Shown: positions 6,697 through 13,282 of the stretch, one piece after another | Numbering within the stretch: the stretch's first letter is position 1 | Layout: every line of letters begins with the position of its first letter | NCBI GenBank assembly: GCA_937922955.1 | Contig: CALAKO010000195.1 | Span: forward strand, 1 to 18,048 | Origin: an uncultured Peptococcaceae bacterium | Lineage (GTDB): Bacteria > Bacillota > Peptococcia > Peptococcales > Peptococcaceae | DNA length: 18,048 nt | Direction: 5' to 3' | The notes under the pieces: model-generated | What the model was told of the DNA's origin: nothing | The model's input: the letters and a program-made list of their open reading frames with translations, nothing else | Database searches by the model: none | Made by a program: the position numbers and the translations under genes

Positions 6697-7599
6697 ATGA
6701 CGAAAGAAATGCAAAATAGTGGCATGGACGAACGCAAAATGACGACCATCAACGGTTTTCTCATGTTGTTTGTATTGCTGGTAGTGGTTGCTGCCGCAGC
6801 GGCGGCTCTGCTGCTCGTTGGCGGTGTCTTGGGCATCGTGCTTTGCGTGCTGTTAGGGATTGTGGCGCTGTTCCTCTTGGGCGGCTTTGCGGTCATTCGA
6901 CCAAACGAAGCCATGGTCTTAACCTTGTTTGGGAAATATTCTGGGACCATCAAGGGAGAAGGTTTTTATTGGTACAATCCATTCTGCAGCCCGGTGCGTT
7001 ATGGAAAATCCAGCAAAATCAGCCTCAAGGCGATGACATTGGAAAGCGGCCAGCAGAAAATCAACGACGAACTCGGGAATCCGGTCATGATCGGCATTGT
7101 CGTAATCTGGCGTGTGACGAACACCGCCAAAGCCGTGTTCGATGTGGACGACTACGAAGATTATCTCTCTACTCAGAGCGATGCCGCGCTGCGCAGCATT
7201 GTGCGCCAGTATCCATACGATGGGTTTAACAACGATGCGGAAAAATCCCTGCAGGGCTCCAGCCAGGAAGTGGCCGATCGTCTCAAGGAAGAAATCCAGT
7301 CCAAGGTGCACATTGCCGGTCTGGAAATTCTCGAAGCACGCATTACGCATCTGGCCTATGCGCCTGAAATTGCTTCGGCGATGCTGCAGCGTCAGCAGGC
7401 AGCGGCGATTATTGATGCACGTTCCATGATCGTTGATGGGGCGGTTGGCATGGTAGAAATGGCGCTGCAAGAGTTGGATAAGAGCGATATGGTGCAGCTG
7501 GACGACGAACGCAAGGCGGCTATGATTTCCAACTTGCTCGTGGTGCTCTGTGCCAACCACGACCCTCAGCCAGTGGTCAACAGCGGCAGCCTGTACTGA
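6697..7599 (+). CDS. SPFH/Band-7 (stomatin/prohibitin-like) membrane protein
   Basis: A 300-residue protein. A short polar head is followed by two hydrophobic segments (about 19-42 and 45-64) and then directly by an SPFH domain: GGFAVIRPNEAMVLTLFGKY at 62-81, GEGFYWYNPF at 87-96, then the region with VTNTAKAVFDVDDYEDYLSTQ and ALRSIVRQYPYD, and a helical part with HIAGLEILEARITHLAYAPEIASAMLQRQQA. SPFH proteins form ring or cage oligomers on the membrane and organise local patches; some bacterial ones take part in membrane stress response. The ATG has AAAGGA 10 bases upstream. It is the first gene of a six-gene unit that runs to 9605. Confidence 0.9.
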   Translation: MTKEMQNSGMDERKMTTINGFLMLFVLLVVVAAAAAALLLVGGVLGIVLCVLLGIVALFLLGGFAVIRPNEAMVLTLFGKYSGTIKGEGFYWYNPFCSPVRYGKSSKISLKAMTLESGQQKINDELGNPVMIGIVVIWRVTNTAKAVFDVDDYEDYLSTQSDAALRSIVRQYPYDGFNNDAEKSLQGSSQEVADRLKEEIQSKVHIAGLEILEARITHLAYAPEIASAMLQRQQAAAIIDARSMIVDGAVGMVEMALQELDKSDMVQLDDERKAAMISNLLVVLCANHDPQPVVNSGSLY

Positions 7600-7635
7600 T
7601 GAACGCTGCATAGACACAGAAAGGTGGGCTGCTTT

Positions 7636-8208
7636 ATGAAGAAAGAGCAAGCGGAAATATTTGCTGATGAACGGCGAGCTGGTGCCTTTAATAAAGTAGC
7701 TAAAGAACTGCCATTGAACAGGTTGGAAAAATTGATGATTGCTGTGATGGCAATCATTGCACTGATGCCGGTGGTGCATCTGGCGGTGGTTTACATAAGT
7801 CTGCCTACAGATGTTGTCATTGAGACCAGTGCTATAAGTGGGTATTCTGCTAGATGGATGTTGCCTATCCTTGCTGTTTGCAACATCATTGTTGTTCTGG
7901 CGGCGGTTGGAAAGAATTTTTATGCACAGGCAACCACTTTATCAAAAAATGATTTGAAACGTTCGGCAGAGTCGGTTATTCATGCTTATCGCTTTTGGTT
8001 GAATTTGCTAGGCATTAGTTGCGTTGCCTTGATTGGTTATGTATTGGAAGTGTCCATTCGTCAAGCGCAGGGCAGCGTCATTAGTGTTAGTGGCTGGGTA
8101 TTTATTGGGTTTGTGGTAATTGTTGTCGCCAGTACCGTGGTATATTATCGTTGGTTGCGGCAGATGCTGGATGATGAAAGCAGCAAGAATAATTTTGGAA
8201 GAAGGTGA
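7636..8208 (+). CDS. DUF1648-like membrane protein, degenerate copy
   Basis: A 190-residue protein with four hydrophobic segments, paralogous to the next gene. Both share the opening motif (K)ELPLNRLEKLMIAVMAI / KRLPLNKVDKLLIVVMAV before the first membrane helix, and a matching WVFIGFVV-type last helix. In this copy the extracytoplasmic loop that defines DUF1648 (LP..IPTHF...GE.DGYG.KW) is worn down to LPTDVVIETSAIS-GYSARW: the P-T-H-F and G-E-x-D-G parts are gone and the loop is shorter. Function unknown; DUF1648 is best known from the SdpI immunity protein. The ATG at 7636 has AAAGGTG 9 bases before it; an in-frame GTG at 7624 is less likely. Base composition looks more AT-rich than in its neighbours. 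Confidence 0.8.
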   Translation: MKKEQAEIFADERRAGAFNKVAKELPLNRLEKLMIAVMAIIALMPVVHLAVVYISLPTDVVIETSAISGYSARWMLPILAVCNIIVVLAAVGKNFYAQATTLSKNDLKRSAESVIHAYRFWLNLLGISCVALIGYVLEVSIRQAQGSVISVSGWVFIGFVVIVVASTVVYYRWLRQMLDDESSKNNFGRR

Positions 8209-8213
8209 CGTGT

Positions 8214-8738
8214 ATGCGTTACAATAATAAACGCGGCGCTCAGGTCATTGAAGAATGGCCGAAACGCTTGCCGCTTAATAAAGTGGATAAGCTGCTGATT
8301 GTGGTCATGGCGGTCTTTCTTATTGTGCCTTTGATACGCATTGCTATGATCTATGGCTCACTGCCGGACATCATCCCGACGCATTTTGGCGTGTCCGGTG
8401 AGGTGGATGGTTATGGCGGCAAGTGGACGCTCTGGATGCTATGGGGTGTGAGCCTTCTTTGCTGCGCGCTGATGGTGGTGTCGGAATTGTTTCCTCGTTG
8501 GATCAATGTGCCGGTGTTTCTGCTCAAGCGGCCGGCGGAAGAAATCATCCGCGGCAGCCGCCTAATGATCAATGTCATGGGCGTGCTCATAGCCGGATTC
8601 TTCTGGTACATCGCCGAAGTGACGATTGCCATTGCCGGCGGTTCGGCTGTGGCAATGAGCGGTGCAGTGACCATCGGTTTTGTAGTAGTGTTGATTTTAG
8701 TAACATTGATTTATTTTCTCTGGCTCTGGCGCGCCTGA
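8214..8738 (+). CDS. DUF1648-domain membrane protein (intact copy)
   Basis: A 174-residue protein with four membrane helices. After the first helix comes the full DUF1648 signature, LPDIIPTHFGVSGEVDGYGG then KW (about residues 46-67). DUF1648 occurs alone or at the N-terminus of SdpI-type proteins, which protect Bacillus against the SDP toxin, but most members have no known role. Start: ATG at 8214 with AAGGTGA 5 bases upstream; a GTG at 8205 overlaps the previous stop and is possible. It sits directly behind its degenerate paralogue. Together they could act as a heteromeric membrane partner of the SPFH protein; this is inference. Confidence 0.82.
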   Translation: MRYNNKRGAQVIEEWPKRLPLNKVDKLLIVVMAVFLIVPLIRIAMIYGSLPDIIPTHFGVSGEVDGYGGKWTLWMLWGVSLLCCALMVVSELFPRWINVPVFLLKRPAEEIIRGSRLMINVMGVLIAGFFWYIAEVTIAIAGGSAVAMSGAVTIGFVVVLILVTLIYFLWLWRA

Positions 8739-8743
8739 GTGCG

Positions 8744-8749
8744 TATAAT
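8744..8749 (+). promoter_or_regulatory. Possible internal -10 box before the RHH gene
   Basis: A perfect TATAAT lies 23 bases before the RHH start codon, but no convincing -35 box or TG extension is present. If used, it would let the RHH and YbjQ genes be expressed apart from the upstream genes. Confidence 0.3.
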
Positions 8750-8772
8750 GAATCGAGAGAGGAGGCGCGGCG

Positions 8773-8943
8773 ATGTCGCAAAGCAATAAGAAAGACCGAA
8801 AGCAGATCGTGCTGCGTCTTTCCCCGGAATTGTATGATGCATTGGCTCATTGGGCGGACGATGAATTTCGCTCCATCAATGGGCAGATCGAATTTTTGTT
8901 GACCGATGCGGTGCGAAAAGCAGGCCGCGAGAAAAAACAATAG
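8773..8943 (+). CDS. Arc-like ribbon-helix-helix DNA-binding protein
   Basis: A 56-residue frame from ATG 8773 to TAG 8941-8943, with GAGAGGAGG 4-7 bases upstream. The protein fits the Arc/MetJ fold: a basic head, the DNA-contacting strand KQIVLRL (residues 10-16), then SPELYDALAHWADDEF (helix A) and RSINGQIEFLLTDAVRKAGR (helix B). The second helix matches the phage P22 Arc protein (RSVNSEIYQRVMESFKKEGR) position by position. RHH dimers bind short palindromic boxes in pairs. The 21-bp site at 6647-6667 at the head of this operon has the expected form, so autoregulation is likely. It lies 35 bases after the DUF1648 gene and 23 bases before ybjQ copy 1. No toxin-like partner is seen, so a toxin-antitoxin role is less likely. 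Confidence 0.88.
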   Translation: MSQSNKKDRKQIVLRLSPELYDALAHWADDEFRSINGQIEFLLTDAVRKAGREKKQ

Positions 8944-8965
8944 TTTCCATGAAAGGATATGAATC

Positions 8966-9277
8966 ATGTTAATAACGACACTCTCATCCATTAATGAGCA
9001 GGATTACAAGATTATTGGGCTGGTGCGCGGCAGTGCTGCTTTTAGCAAAAACGCTGTCAAGGACATCGGCCAGGCCTTCAAGTCGGTGGTGGGCGGCGAA
9101 CTGAAAAGCTACTCGGATTTGCTTGATATGGCGGCCGACTCAGCCACTCAGAAGATGGAGCAGCAGGCCGATGAGCTTGGTGCTGACGCCATTGTGGGCG
9201 TGACTTACACCAGCATGAGTATGGCCGACGGAGCCGCAGCTGTAATGGTCAGCGGCACCGCTGTAAAATTGATTTAA
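8966..9277 (+). CDS. YbjQ-family (UPF0145) protein, copy 1
   Basis: A 103-residue protein of the YbjQ/DUF74 family, which forms compact pentamers. The conserved core is SKNAVKDIGQAFKSVVGGEL (27-46), then YSDLLD, and ADAIVGVTY near 73-81 with the closing SGTAVKLI. The family is sometimes called heavy-metal-binding, but this protein contains no Cys and no His, so metal binding through those residues is excluded here. ATG has GAAAGGA 10 bases upstream. It is followed after 16 bases by a paralogue about 41 percent identical over an ungapped alignment. Confidence 0.88.
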   Translation: MLITTLSSINEQDYKIIGLVRGSAAFSKNAVKDIGQAFKSVVGGELKSYSDLLDMAADSATQKMEQQADELGADAIVGVTYTSMSMADGAAAVMVSGTAVKLI

Positions 9278-9293
9278 GAATGGAGGAGCAGCA

Positions 9294-9605
9294 ATGCTTT
9301 TGGTTTCTACGGATACATTGGCAGATCGCAGTTATACGGAGATTGGCTTTGTGAAAGCCACATCGGTGTATAGCAAAAACCTTGCCAAGGACATTGGTCA
9401 ATCGCTGAAATCGGTGGTGGGCGGTGAGCTGAGAGGCTATACCGATCTGCTCGATACGGTCACCGACATTGTGATTGAGAAACTGGAGGCAAAAGCAGCG
9501 GCCATGGAGGCCGATGCAGTGATTGGCATTAATTATGCCACCAGTAATCTCACTGAGTATGGCGCGGAAATCATTGCTTATGGCACTGCTGTGAAGTTCC
9601 TATAA
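9294..9605 (+). CDS. YbjQ-family (UPF0145) protein, copy 2
   Basis: A 103-residue tandem paralogue of the preceding gene, same length with no gaps. It keeps SKNLAKDIGQSLKSVVGGEL (27-46), YTDLLD and the GTAVKFL end, while the helix after the core and the region 80-95 differ. Like copy 1 it has no Cys or His. The ribosome binding site TGGAGGAGC is 6 bases before the ATG. The two copies could build a mixed pentamer or do separate jobs. It is the last gene of the operon; a strong hairpin terminator follows 12 bases after its stop. Confidence 0.88.
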   Translation: MLLVSTDTLADRSYTEIGFVKATSVYSKNLAKDIGQSLKSVVGGELRGYTDLLDTVTDIVIEKLEAKAAAMEADAVIGINYATSNLTEYGAEIIAYGTAVKFL

Positions 9606-9616
9606 ATTTGTGTTAA

Positions 9617-9654
9617 AAAAGAGCGTTCTATCTTTTGCGATAGAACGCTCTTTT
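9617..9654. terminator. Bidirectional intrinsic terminator after the YbjQ genes
   Basis: AAAAGAGCGTTCTATC (9617-9632) and its perfect inverse GATAGAACGCTCTTTT (9639-9654) enclose a 6-base loop. It ends the plus-strand island operon and the convergent dCMP deaminase gene, whose stop is at 9656-9658. Confidence 0.92.
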
Positions 9655-9655
9655 C

Positions 9656-10129
9656 TTATGCATTGGTGTCCTGTGGTGGCCAGTCCAGCTGAATCAGCGG
9701 AATGCCGGCTTCTTTGAAGAGCTCTTTGGAGAGACCATCGGGATAGTCGCCGCTGTAGACAACGCGCTCAATGCCAGCGCCGATGAGAATGCGGGCACAG
9801 AGGCTGCAGGGTGAATGGGTGCAGTAGAGGGTGGCGCCGGAAATGGAAACGCCCATGATGGCTGCCTGGATGACGGCGTTTTGCTCGGCGTGCAGAGCGC
9901 GGCAGTATTCGTGGCCTTCGCCGGAAGCGAAGCCCATGCGCTGGCGTGTGCAGCCGCCGAGATCGTCGCAGTGGGCCATTCCTGGAGGGGCACCGTTGTA
10001 ACCCGTAGTGATGATGCGGTGGTCTTTGACAAGGATGGCGCCGACGTGGCGGCGCAGGCAGTTGGAGCGTTTGGCGATGATGTGGGTGATTTCCATAAAA
10101 TAGGTATCCCAATCTGGACGCTTGAGCAT
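9656..10129 (-). CDS. Deoxycytidylate (dCMP) deaminase, ComEB-like
   Basis: A 157-residue zinc-dependent enzyme of the cytidine deaminase fold that converts dCMP to dUMP for thymidylate synthesis. The zinc site is clear: HAEQNAV at 80-86 (His ligand and catalytic Glu82) and PCSLC at 107-111. The N-terminus (RPDWDTYFMEITHIIAKRSNC) and TTGYNGAPPGM near 41-51 are typical of dCMP deaminases, as is the cysteine/histidine-rich stretch 54-76, which often binds a second, structural metal. The start at 10129 has AGAAGGAGG 6 bases upstream; the longer frame to 10246 runs through the promoter. In many Bacillota this gene lies next to wecB and the atp operon in the same direction; here it is inverted. 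Confidence 0.92.
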   Translation of the reverse strand: MLKRPDWDTYFMEITHIIAKRSNCLRRHVGAILVKDHRIITTGYNGAPPGMAHCDDLGGCTRQRMGFASGEGHEYCRALHAEQNAVIQAAIMGVSISGATLYCTHSPCSLCARILIGAGIERVVYSGDYPDGLSKELFKEAGIPLIQLDWPPQDTNA

Positions 10130-10194
10130 GAGGAGTCCTCCTTCTATTAAAATGAGTATGATTTCATAAAAAATGTTCAGGAATAAATCATAAA

Positions 10195-10211
10195 AAGATC
10201 CAATGGATCTT
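10195..10211. promoter_or_regulatory. 17-bp palindrome in the dCMP deaminase leader
   Basis: AAGATCC, spacer AAT, GGATCTT is a perfect 7-base inverted repeat. On the minus strand it falls at the predicted start of transcription of the deaminase gene and is followed by TTTTTATGATTTATT, so it could be either an operator or a weak attenuating terminator. Confidence 0.45.
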
Positions 10212-10217
10212 GAAGTC

Positions 10218-10246
10218 ATGGTAGCACGTGAGCGCGCGAGATGCAA
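10218..10246 (-). promoter_or_regulatory. Probable dCMP deaminase promoter
   Basis: On the minus strand TTGCAT (10246-10241) and TACCAT (10223-10218) are 17 bases apart, with TGC before the -10 box. The -10 hexamer is only a 4 of 6 match. Confidence 0.4.
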
Positions 10247-10290
10247 GCCGGAGGAATTCTCGGTGAGTGGTGGAGTGCAGCAAGGGGTTG

Positions 10291-10299
10291 TGCTATAAT
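10291..10299 (+). promoter_or_regulatory. Extended -10 promoter of wecB
   Basis: TGCTATAAT is a perfect -10 box with TG extension, 79 bases before the wecB ATG. No strong -35 box is seen. The 5' leader would be about 70 bases; I see no recognisable riboswitch in it. Confidence 0.6.
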
Positions 10300-10377
10300 G
10301 AAGTCAATTGTGAAGCTTAATTTATTTTATGTGACATAATGGAAGTTAAAGAATACAACTATTAAAGAGGTGTATCC

Positions 10378-11517
10378 ATGAAAAAGATCATGTTTGTGTT
10401 TGGGACTCGTCCCGAAGCCATCAAAATGGCGCCACTGGTCAAGGCGATGGAAAAAGCGGAAGATTTGGAGCCGCTGGTTGTCGTCACGGCTCAGCATCGT
10501 GAGATGTTGGATCAGGTGTTGGAGCTTTTTGATGTGCATCCAAGTTACGACTTGAATTTGATGAAGCCGCAGCAAACCTTGACCGACATCACCGCTGGTG
10601 TGCTGCGCGGCATCGAACGCATTGTTATTAAGGAAAAGCCGGACATCGTGCTGGTGCACGGCGATACGACGACCACTTTTGCGGGTGCGTTAGCCAGCTT
10701 CTATCAGCAGGTGCCTGTGGGCCACGTTGAAGCAGGGCTGCGCAGCGGCAACATGTATTCGCCGTTTCCGGAAGAAGCCAATCGCAAGCTGACCGGTGCC
10801 ATGGCAACCGTTCATTTTGCGCCAACACCTCAGGCGCGCGCCAACTTGCTGCATGAAGGTGTGGATCCATCGGGCATTTATACCACGGGGAACACCGTCA
10901 TTGATGCTCTGATGATGACCGTAAAACCAGATTATGTGTTTGATGAAGAACTGACGCGCATGTTGGATGTGCCGGGACGCAAGGTGCTTTTAACGACCCA
11001 TCGTCGCGAAAACCTTGGGCAGCCAATGGTGCAGATTTTCCGTGCCGTTCGTCAGCTGCACGAACGCTTCCCAGATGTGAACTTCTATTTCCCAATGCAT
11101 AAGAACCCTCGTGTGCGTGCTTTGGCCAAAGAAGCGCTCGAAGAACTGGACCGCGTGCATCTGTTTGAACCGCTGGATTATGCACCGTTTGCCAATTTGG
11201 TCAGCCGTATGGATCTGGTGCTTACGGACAGTGGTGGTCTGCAGGAAGAAGCACCGGCTCTTGGCAAGCCTGTTCTCGTGCTGAGAGATACCACGGAACG
11301 TCCGGAGGCTGTCGAAGCTGGCACGGTGAAGTTGGTTGGCTGCGATACTCAGCTTATTGTTGACACTGTTTCCAAGCTCTTTACCGATGCAGATGCCTAT
11401 GCTGAAATGGAACATGCTGTGAACCCATACGGCGATGGTCAAGCTTGCGCGCGTATTATTTCTGCGCTGCGTTATTACTTTGGCTTTGATGCTGAACGTC
11501 CAGCAGACTGGCGATGA
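10378..11517 (+). CDS. wecB: UDP-N-acetylglucosamine 2-epimerase (non-hydrolysing)
   Basis: A 379-residue cytoplasmic enzyme that interconverts UDP-GlcNAc and UDP-ManNAc, the precursor of teichoic-acid linkage units, enterobacterial-type antigen or capsule sugars. Signature motifs are FGTRPEAIKMAPL at 8-20, HGDTTTT at 94-100, GHVEAGLRSG at 115-124, the acidic PEE at 131-133, THRRENLG at 207-214 and TDSGGLQEEA at 283-292. The acidic residues D96, E118 and one of the pair E132/E133 correspond to the catalytic set of the E. coli enzyme, and His208 to its conserved histidine. Length is normal for the family (about 375). The ATG is preceded by AAAGAGGTG. It lies directly upstream of the ATP synthase operon, a common arrangement in Bacillota; mnaA is the other name used. 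Confidence 0.95.
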   Translation: MKKIMFVFGTRPEAIKMAPLVKAMEKAEDLEPLVVVTAQHREMLDQVLELFDVHPSYDLNLMKPQQTLTDITAGVLRGIERIVIKEKPDIVLVHGDTTTTFAGALASFYQQVPVGHVEAGLRSGNMYSPFPEEANRKLTGAMATVHFAPTPQARANLLHEGVDPSGIYTTGNTVIDALMMTVKPDYVFDEELTRMLDVPGRKVLLTTHRRENLGQPMVQIFRAVRQLHERFPDVNFYFPMHKNPRVRALAKEALEELDRVHLFEPLDYAPFANLVSRMDLVLTDSGGLQEEAPALGKPVLVLRDTTERPEAVEAGTVKLVGCDTQLIVDTVSKLFTDADAYAEMEHAVNPYGDGQACARIISALRYYFGFDAERPADWR

Positions 11518-11615
11518 ATGAAACGGTGAAGTTTTCGGAAAATGGCATATATTTCACAAAATTTCATCTATTCATAAAAATAAGCAACTCTTATGTGTAA
11601 ATGGTAACATATAGA

Positions 11616-11644
11616 TGGTCTTAAAATTCCCTTTTTGTTATACT
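11616..11644 (+). promoter_or_regulatory. Probable promoter of the atp operon
   Basis: TATACT (11639-11644) has TGT before it (extended -10), and a weak -35 box TGGTCT lies 17 bases upstream. It is 44 bases before the first atp gene, in an AT-rich 170-base gap after wecB. No terminator is seen after wecB, so read-through may also feed the operon. Confidence 0.5.
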
Positions 11645-11687
11645 TATCTTGTCAGATTGAGAAATGTCTCACAAGGGAGGCGATGGA

Positions 11688-11975
11688 ATGTCGATGCATT
11701 ATCGGCGTCGGTCAAAAAAAGACCCTGAGGGCCAGGAAAAGTCCCAGAGCCCGATGTATCGAGCCTTCAATGTCGCTCTTAGCTTTGGGATATCGCTGGC
11801 TGTTTCGCTGTTTATCATGATCAAAGTCGGTGCATGGTTTGACCAACGCTTTCAAATTGGCCCATATGGTACTGTGATATGTGTGCTGATTGCAATCGTT
11901 GCTGGTTTTCGGACCCTCTATAGAGAGGTGCTACGCTTAGAGGAAGAAGACACGCAAAGGATGGAGAAAAAATGA
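11688..11975 (+). CDS. atpZ: AtpZ-like ATP synthase accessory membrane protein
   Basis: A 95-residue protein with a basic head and two membrane helices (about 26-46 and 60-77) joined by the short motif GAWFDQRFQIGPYG, which is the conserved pattern of the AtpZ family (lD..f...P). AtpZ and AtpI are encoded ahead of the ATP synthase genes and are linked to assembly of the c ring and, in alkaliphiles, to Mg2+ supply. I choose the ATG at 11688 because GGGAGG lies 7 bases before it; the ATG at 11664 has no ribosome binding site. It overlaps atpI by ATGA. Confidence 0.8.
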   Translation: MSMHYRRRSKKDPEGQEKSQSPMYRAFNVALSFGISLAVSLFIMIKVGAWFDQRFQIGPYGTVICVLIAIVAGFRTLYREVLRLEEEDTQRMEKK

Positions 11976-12238
11976 TGGCTCAAACTGTGATGGAGTTTGT
12001 GATTGGTTTTGCGGTAGGCGCTGTGGTTTGCCTGGGGAAAGAATATCTTTTGCAGCGCTTTATATTGACAGGCAATAAATTTTTCACGACACTGCTTTTT
12101 TGGGCGCGTTTTCTGATTGACGCAGCGGTGATGGTGGCAATGTTTTGCTACTCCATTCCTGCGCTTGTTGGAAGTGCGATGGGGCTATCGGTTTATATGG
12201 TGGTCGTGGTTGTGCAAACGCTGAAAAAAGGGCAGTGA
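11972..12238 (+). CDS. atpI: ATP synthase subunit I (AtpI-like)
   Basis: An 88-residue, very hydrophobic protein with three membrane segments (about 5-22, 40-60 and 62-82) and a basic C-terminus KKGQ. Position between atpZ and atpB and the topology point to AtpI, the helper for c-ring assembly; sequence likeness alone is weak, as usual in this family. The start ATG at 11972 overlaps the atpZ stop (ATGA); a second ATG follows at once at 11975. Confidence 0.75.
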   Translation: MMAQTVMEFVIGFAVGAVVCLGKEYLLQRFILTGNKFFTTLLFWARFLIDAAVMVAMFCYSIPALVGSAMGLSVYMVVVVVQTLKKGQ

Positions 12239-12261
12239 TCACAAAGAGAGAGGTGATATTT

Positions 12262-12957
12262 TTGGGTGGACAAGCAATGCTTGCAAGTGAAGAGGTCTCC
12301 AATATTGTCTATCAAAATGGCAATTTTGTTCTGACGAACGAAATCACCACCATGTGGGGTGTCATGATTGTCCTCATCCTGTTGGCCTATTTTGCAACAC
12401 GCAATCTCCAGATGAAACCAAAAACGTGGAGTTTGCAAAACATTTTTGGCTGCATCATTGACTTTTTGATGGACACCATCGAAGGTATCATGGGCAAAGA
12501 AAATGGCCGTAAATACGCTCCATTTTTGCTTACGATTTTCTTCTTGATCATTTGTTCAAACTATGTGGGCCTCTTGCCACTGGCTGGCCATGTGCAATAT
12601 GGCTATAAGCCACCAACCAGCAATCTGAGCGTCACTGCGGCGTTGGCGATTATCACAATTCTGGCGTTTTTCTTCTATGGGATCAAAAACAGTCCGAAAA
12701 AATTCTTTAAGTTTTTCTTTTCGCCGATGCTGCCATTGAATCTGCTCGACTTGTTTACTCGTCCGTTGTCGTTGGCCGTCCGTCTTTACGGTAATATCTA
12801 TGGTGAAGAAATGGTTATTGGGTTCCTGTTTGGGATGATCCCACTCTTCTTGCCACTGCCAATGTACGCGTTGAGTATTCTTTTCGGAGCCATTCAGGCG
12901 TATGTATTTATGATGCTGGCAACAATCTATCTCCAGGAAAGTGTCTCTGGACACTAA
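12262..12957 (+). CDS. atpB: ATP synthase F0 subunit a
   Basis: The stator channel subunit of F0, which with the c ring carries ions through the membrane. From the chosen start it has 231 residues. The key helix is present: FTRPLSLAVRLYGNIYGEEM (165-184), with the essential Arg174, and IQAYVFMML (211-219), with Gln212 matching the conserved glutamine of the last helix. I choose TTG 12262 because AGAGAGGTGA lies 5 bases before it; the ATG at 12277 (after GGGTGG) is the alternative. The frame open back to 12145 overlaps atpI and is not likely used. Confidence 0.92.
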   Translation: MGGQAMLASEEVSNIVYQNGNFVLTNEITTMWGVMIVLILLAYFATRNLQMKPKTWSLQNIFGCIIDFLMDTIEGIMGKENGRKYAPFLLTIFFLIICSNYVGLLPLAGHVQYGYKPPTSNLSVTAALAIITILAFFFYGIKNSPKKFFKFFFSPMLPLNLLDLFTRPLSLAVRLYGNIYGEEMVIGFLFGMIPLFLPLPMYALSILFGAIQAYVFMMLATIYLQESVSGH

Positions 12958-13010
12958 AACAGTAATGCAGAAAAGTAGCACACAAACGATTTTTAAGGAG
13001 GATTTTCTTT

Positions 13011-13241
13011 ATGGGAGCAACTGGATTAATCGCATTGAGTATGGCAATTGCCATTGGTTTGTCTGCAATCGGTTCTGGTATCGGTCAGGGTATCGCAACC
13101 GCTCGTGCAACGGAATCTATGGCTCGTCAGCCGGAAATGGCCGGTGGGATTCGTACAACGCTGATTTTGGGTCTTGCATTTATGGAAACCTTGACCATTT
13201 ATGGTCTGCTGATCGCGTTGATGCTGTATTCCCAGCTTTAA
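13011..13241 (+). CDS. atpE: ATP synthase F0 subunit c, copy 1
   Basis: A 76-residue hairpin of two membrane helices that forms the rotor ring. The polar loop ARQPEM (38-43) is typical. Ion ligands: Glu59 is the carboxylate, with Gln26 33 residues before it, Thr60 next to it and Tyr64 five after it. These match the Gln32, Glu65, Ser66 and Tyr70 set of sodium-binding c rings such as that of Ilyobacter tartaricus, so Na+ coupling is likely. A strong TAAGGAGG lies 8 bases before the ATG, fitting the high demand for c subunits. A second, nearly identical gene follows after 58 bases. Confidence 0.95.
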   Translation: MGATGLIALSMAIAIGLSAIGSGIGQGIATARATESMARQPEMAGGIRTTLILGLAFMETLTIYGLLIALMLYSQL

Positions 13242-13267
13242 TGGATAATCGTTTATAAAAATAGATT

Positions 13268-13282
13268 CGCCGCTTGTCGGCG
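13268..13282 (+). other. Small hairpin between the two atpE genes
   Basis: CGCCG and CGGCG form a 5-bp GC-only stem with a 5-base loop, ending one base before the AAGGAGG of the second atpE. It may protect or cut the mRNA between the two c-subunit genes or tune initiation. There is no T-run, so it is no terminator. Confidence 0.4.

Noticed and set aside
6919..7779. Antisense frame of 286 codons opposite the SPFH gene
   Set aside because: The plus-strand SPFH protein is clearly real; the antisense product is rich in His and Cys in a random way and has no start signals.
8773..9277. RHH protein as antitoxin of a toxin-antitoxin pair
   Set aside because: The next gene encodes a YbjQ protein, not a RelE-, MazF-, HicA- or Doc-like toxin, and no small toxin-like frame lies beside it.
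8966..9605. Metal-binding role for the YbjQ pair
   Set aside because: Neither protein has Cys or His, so the family label is not supported by these sequences.
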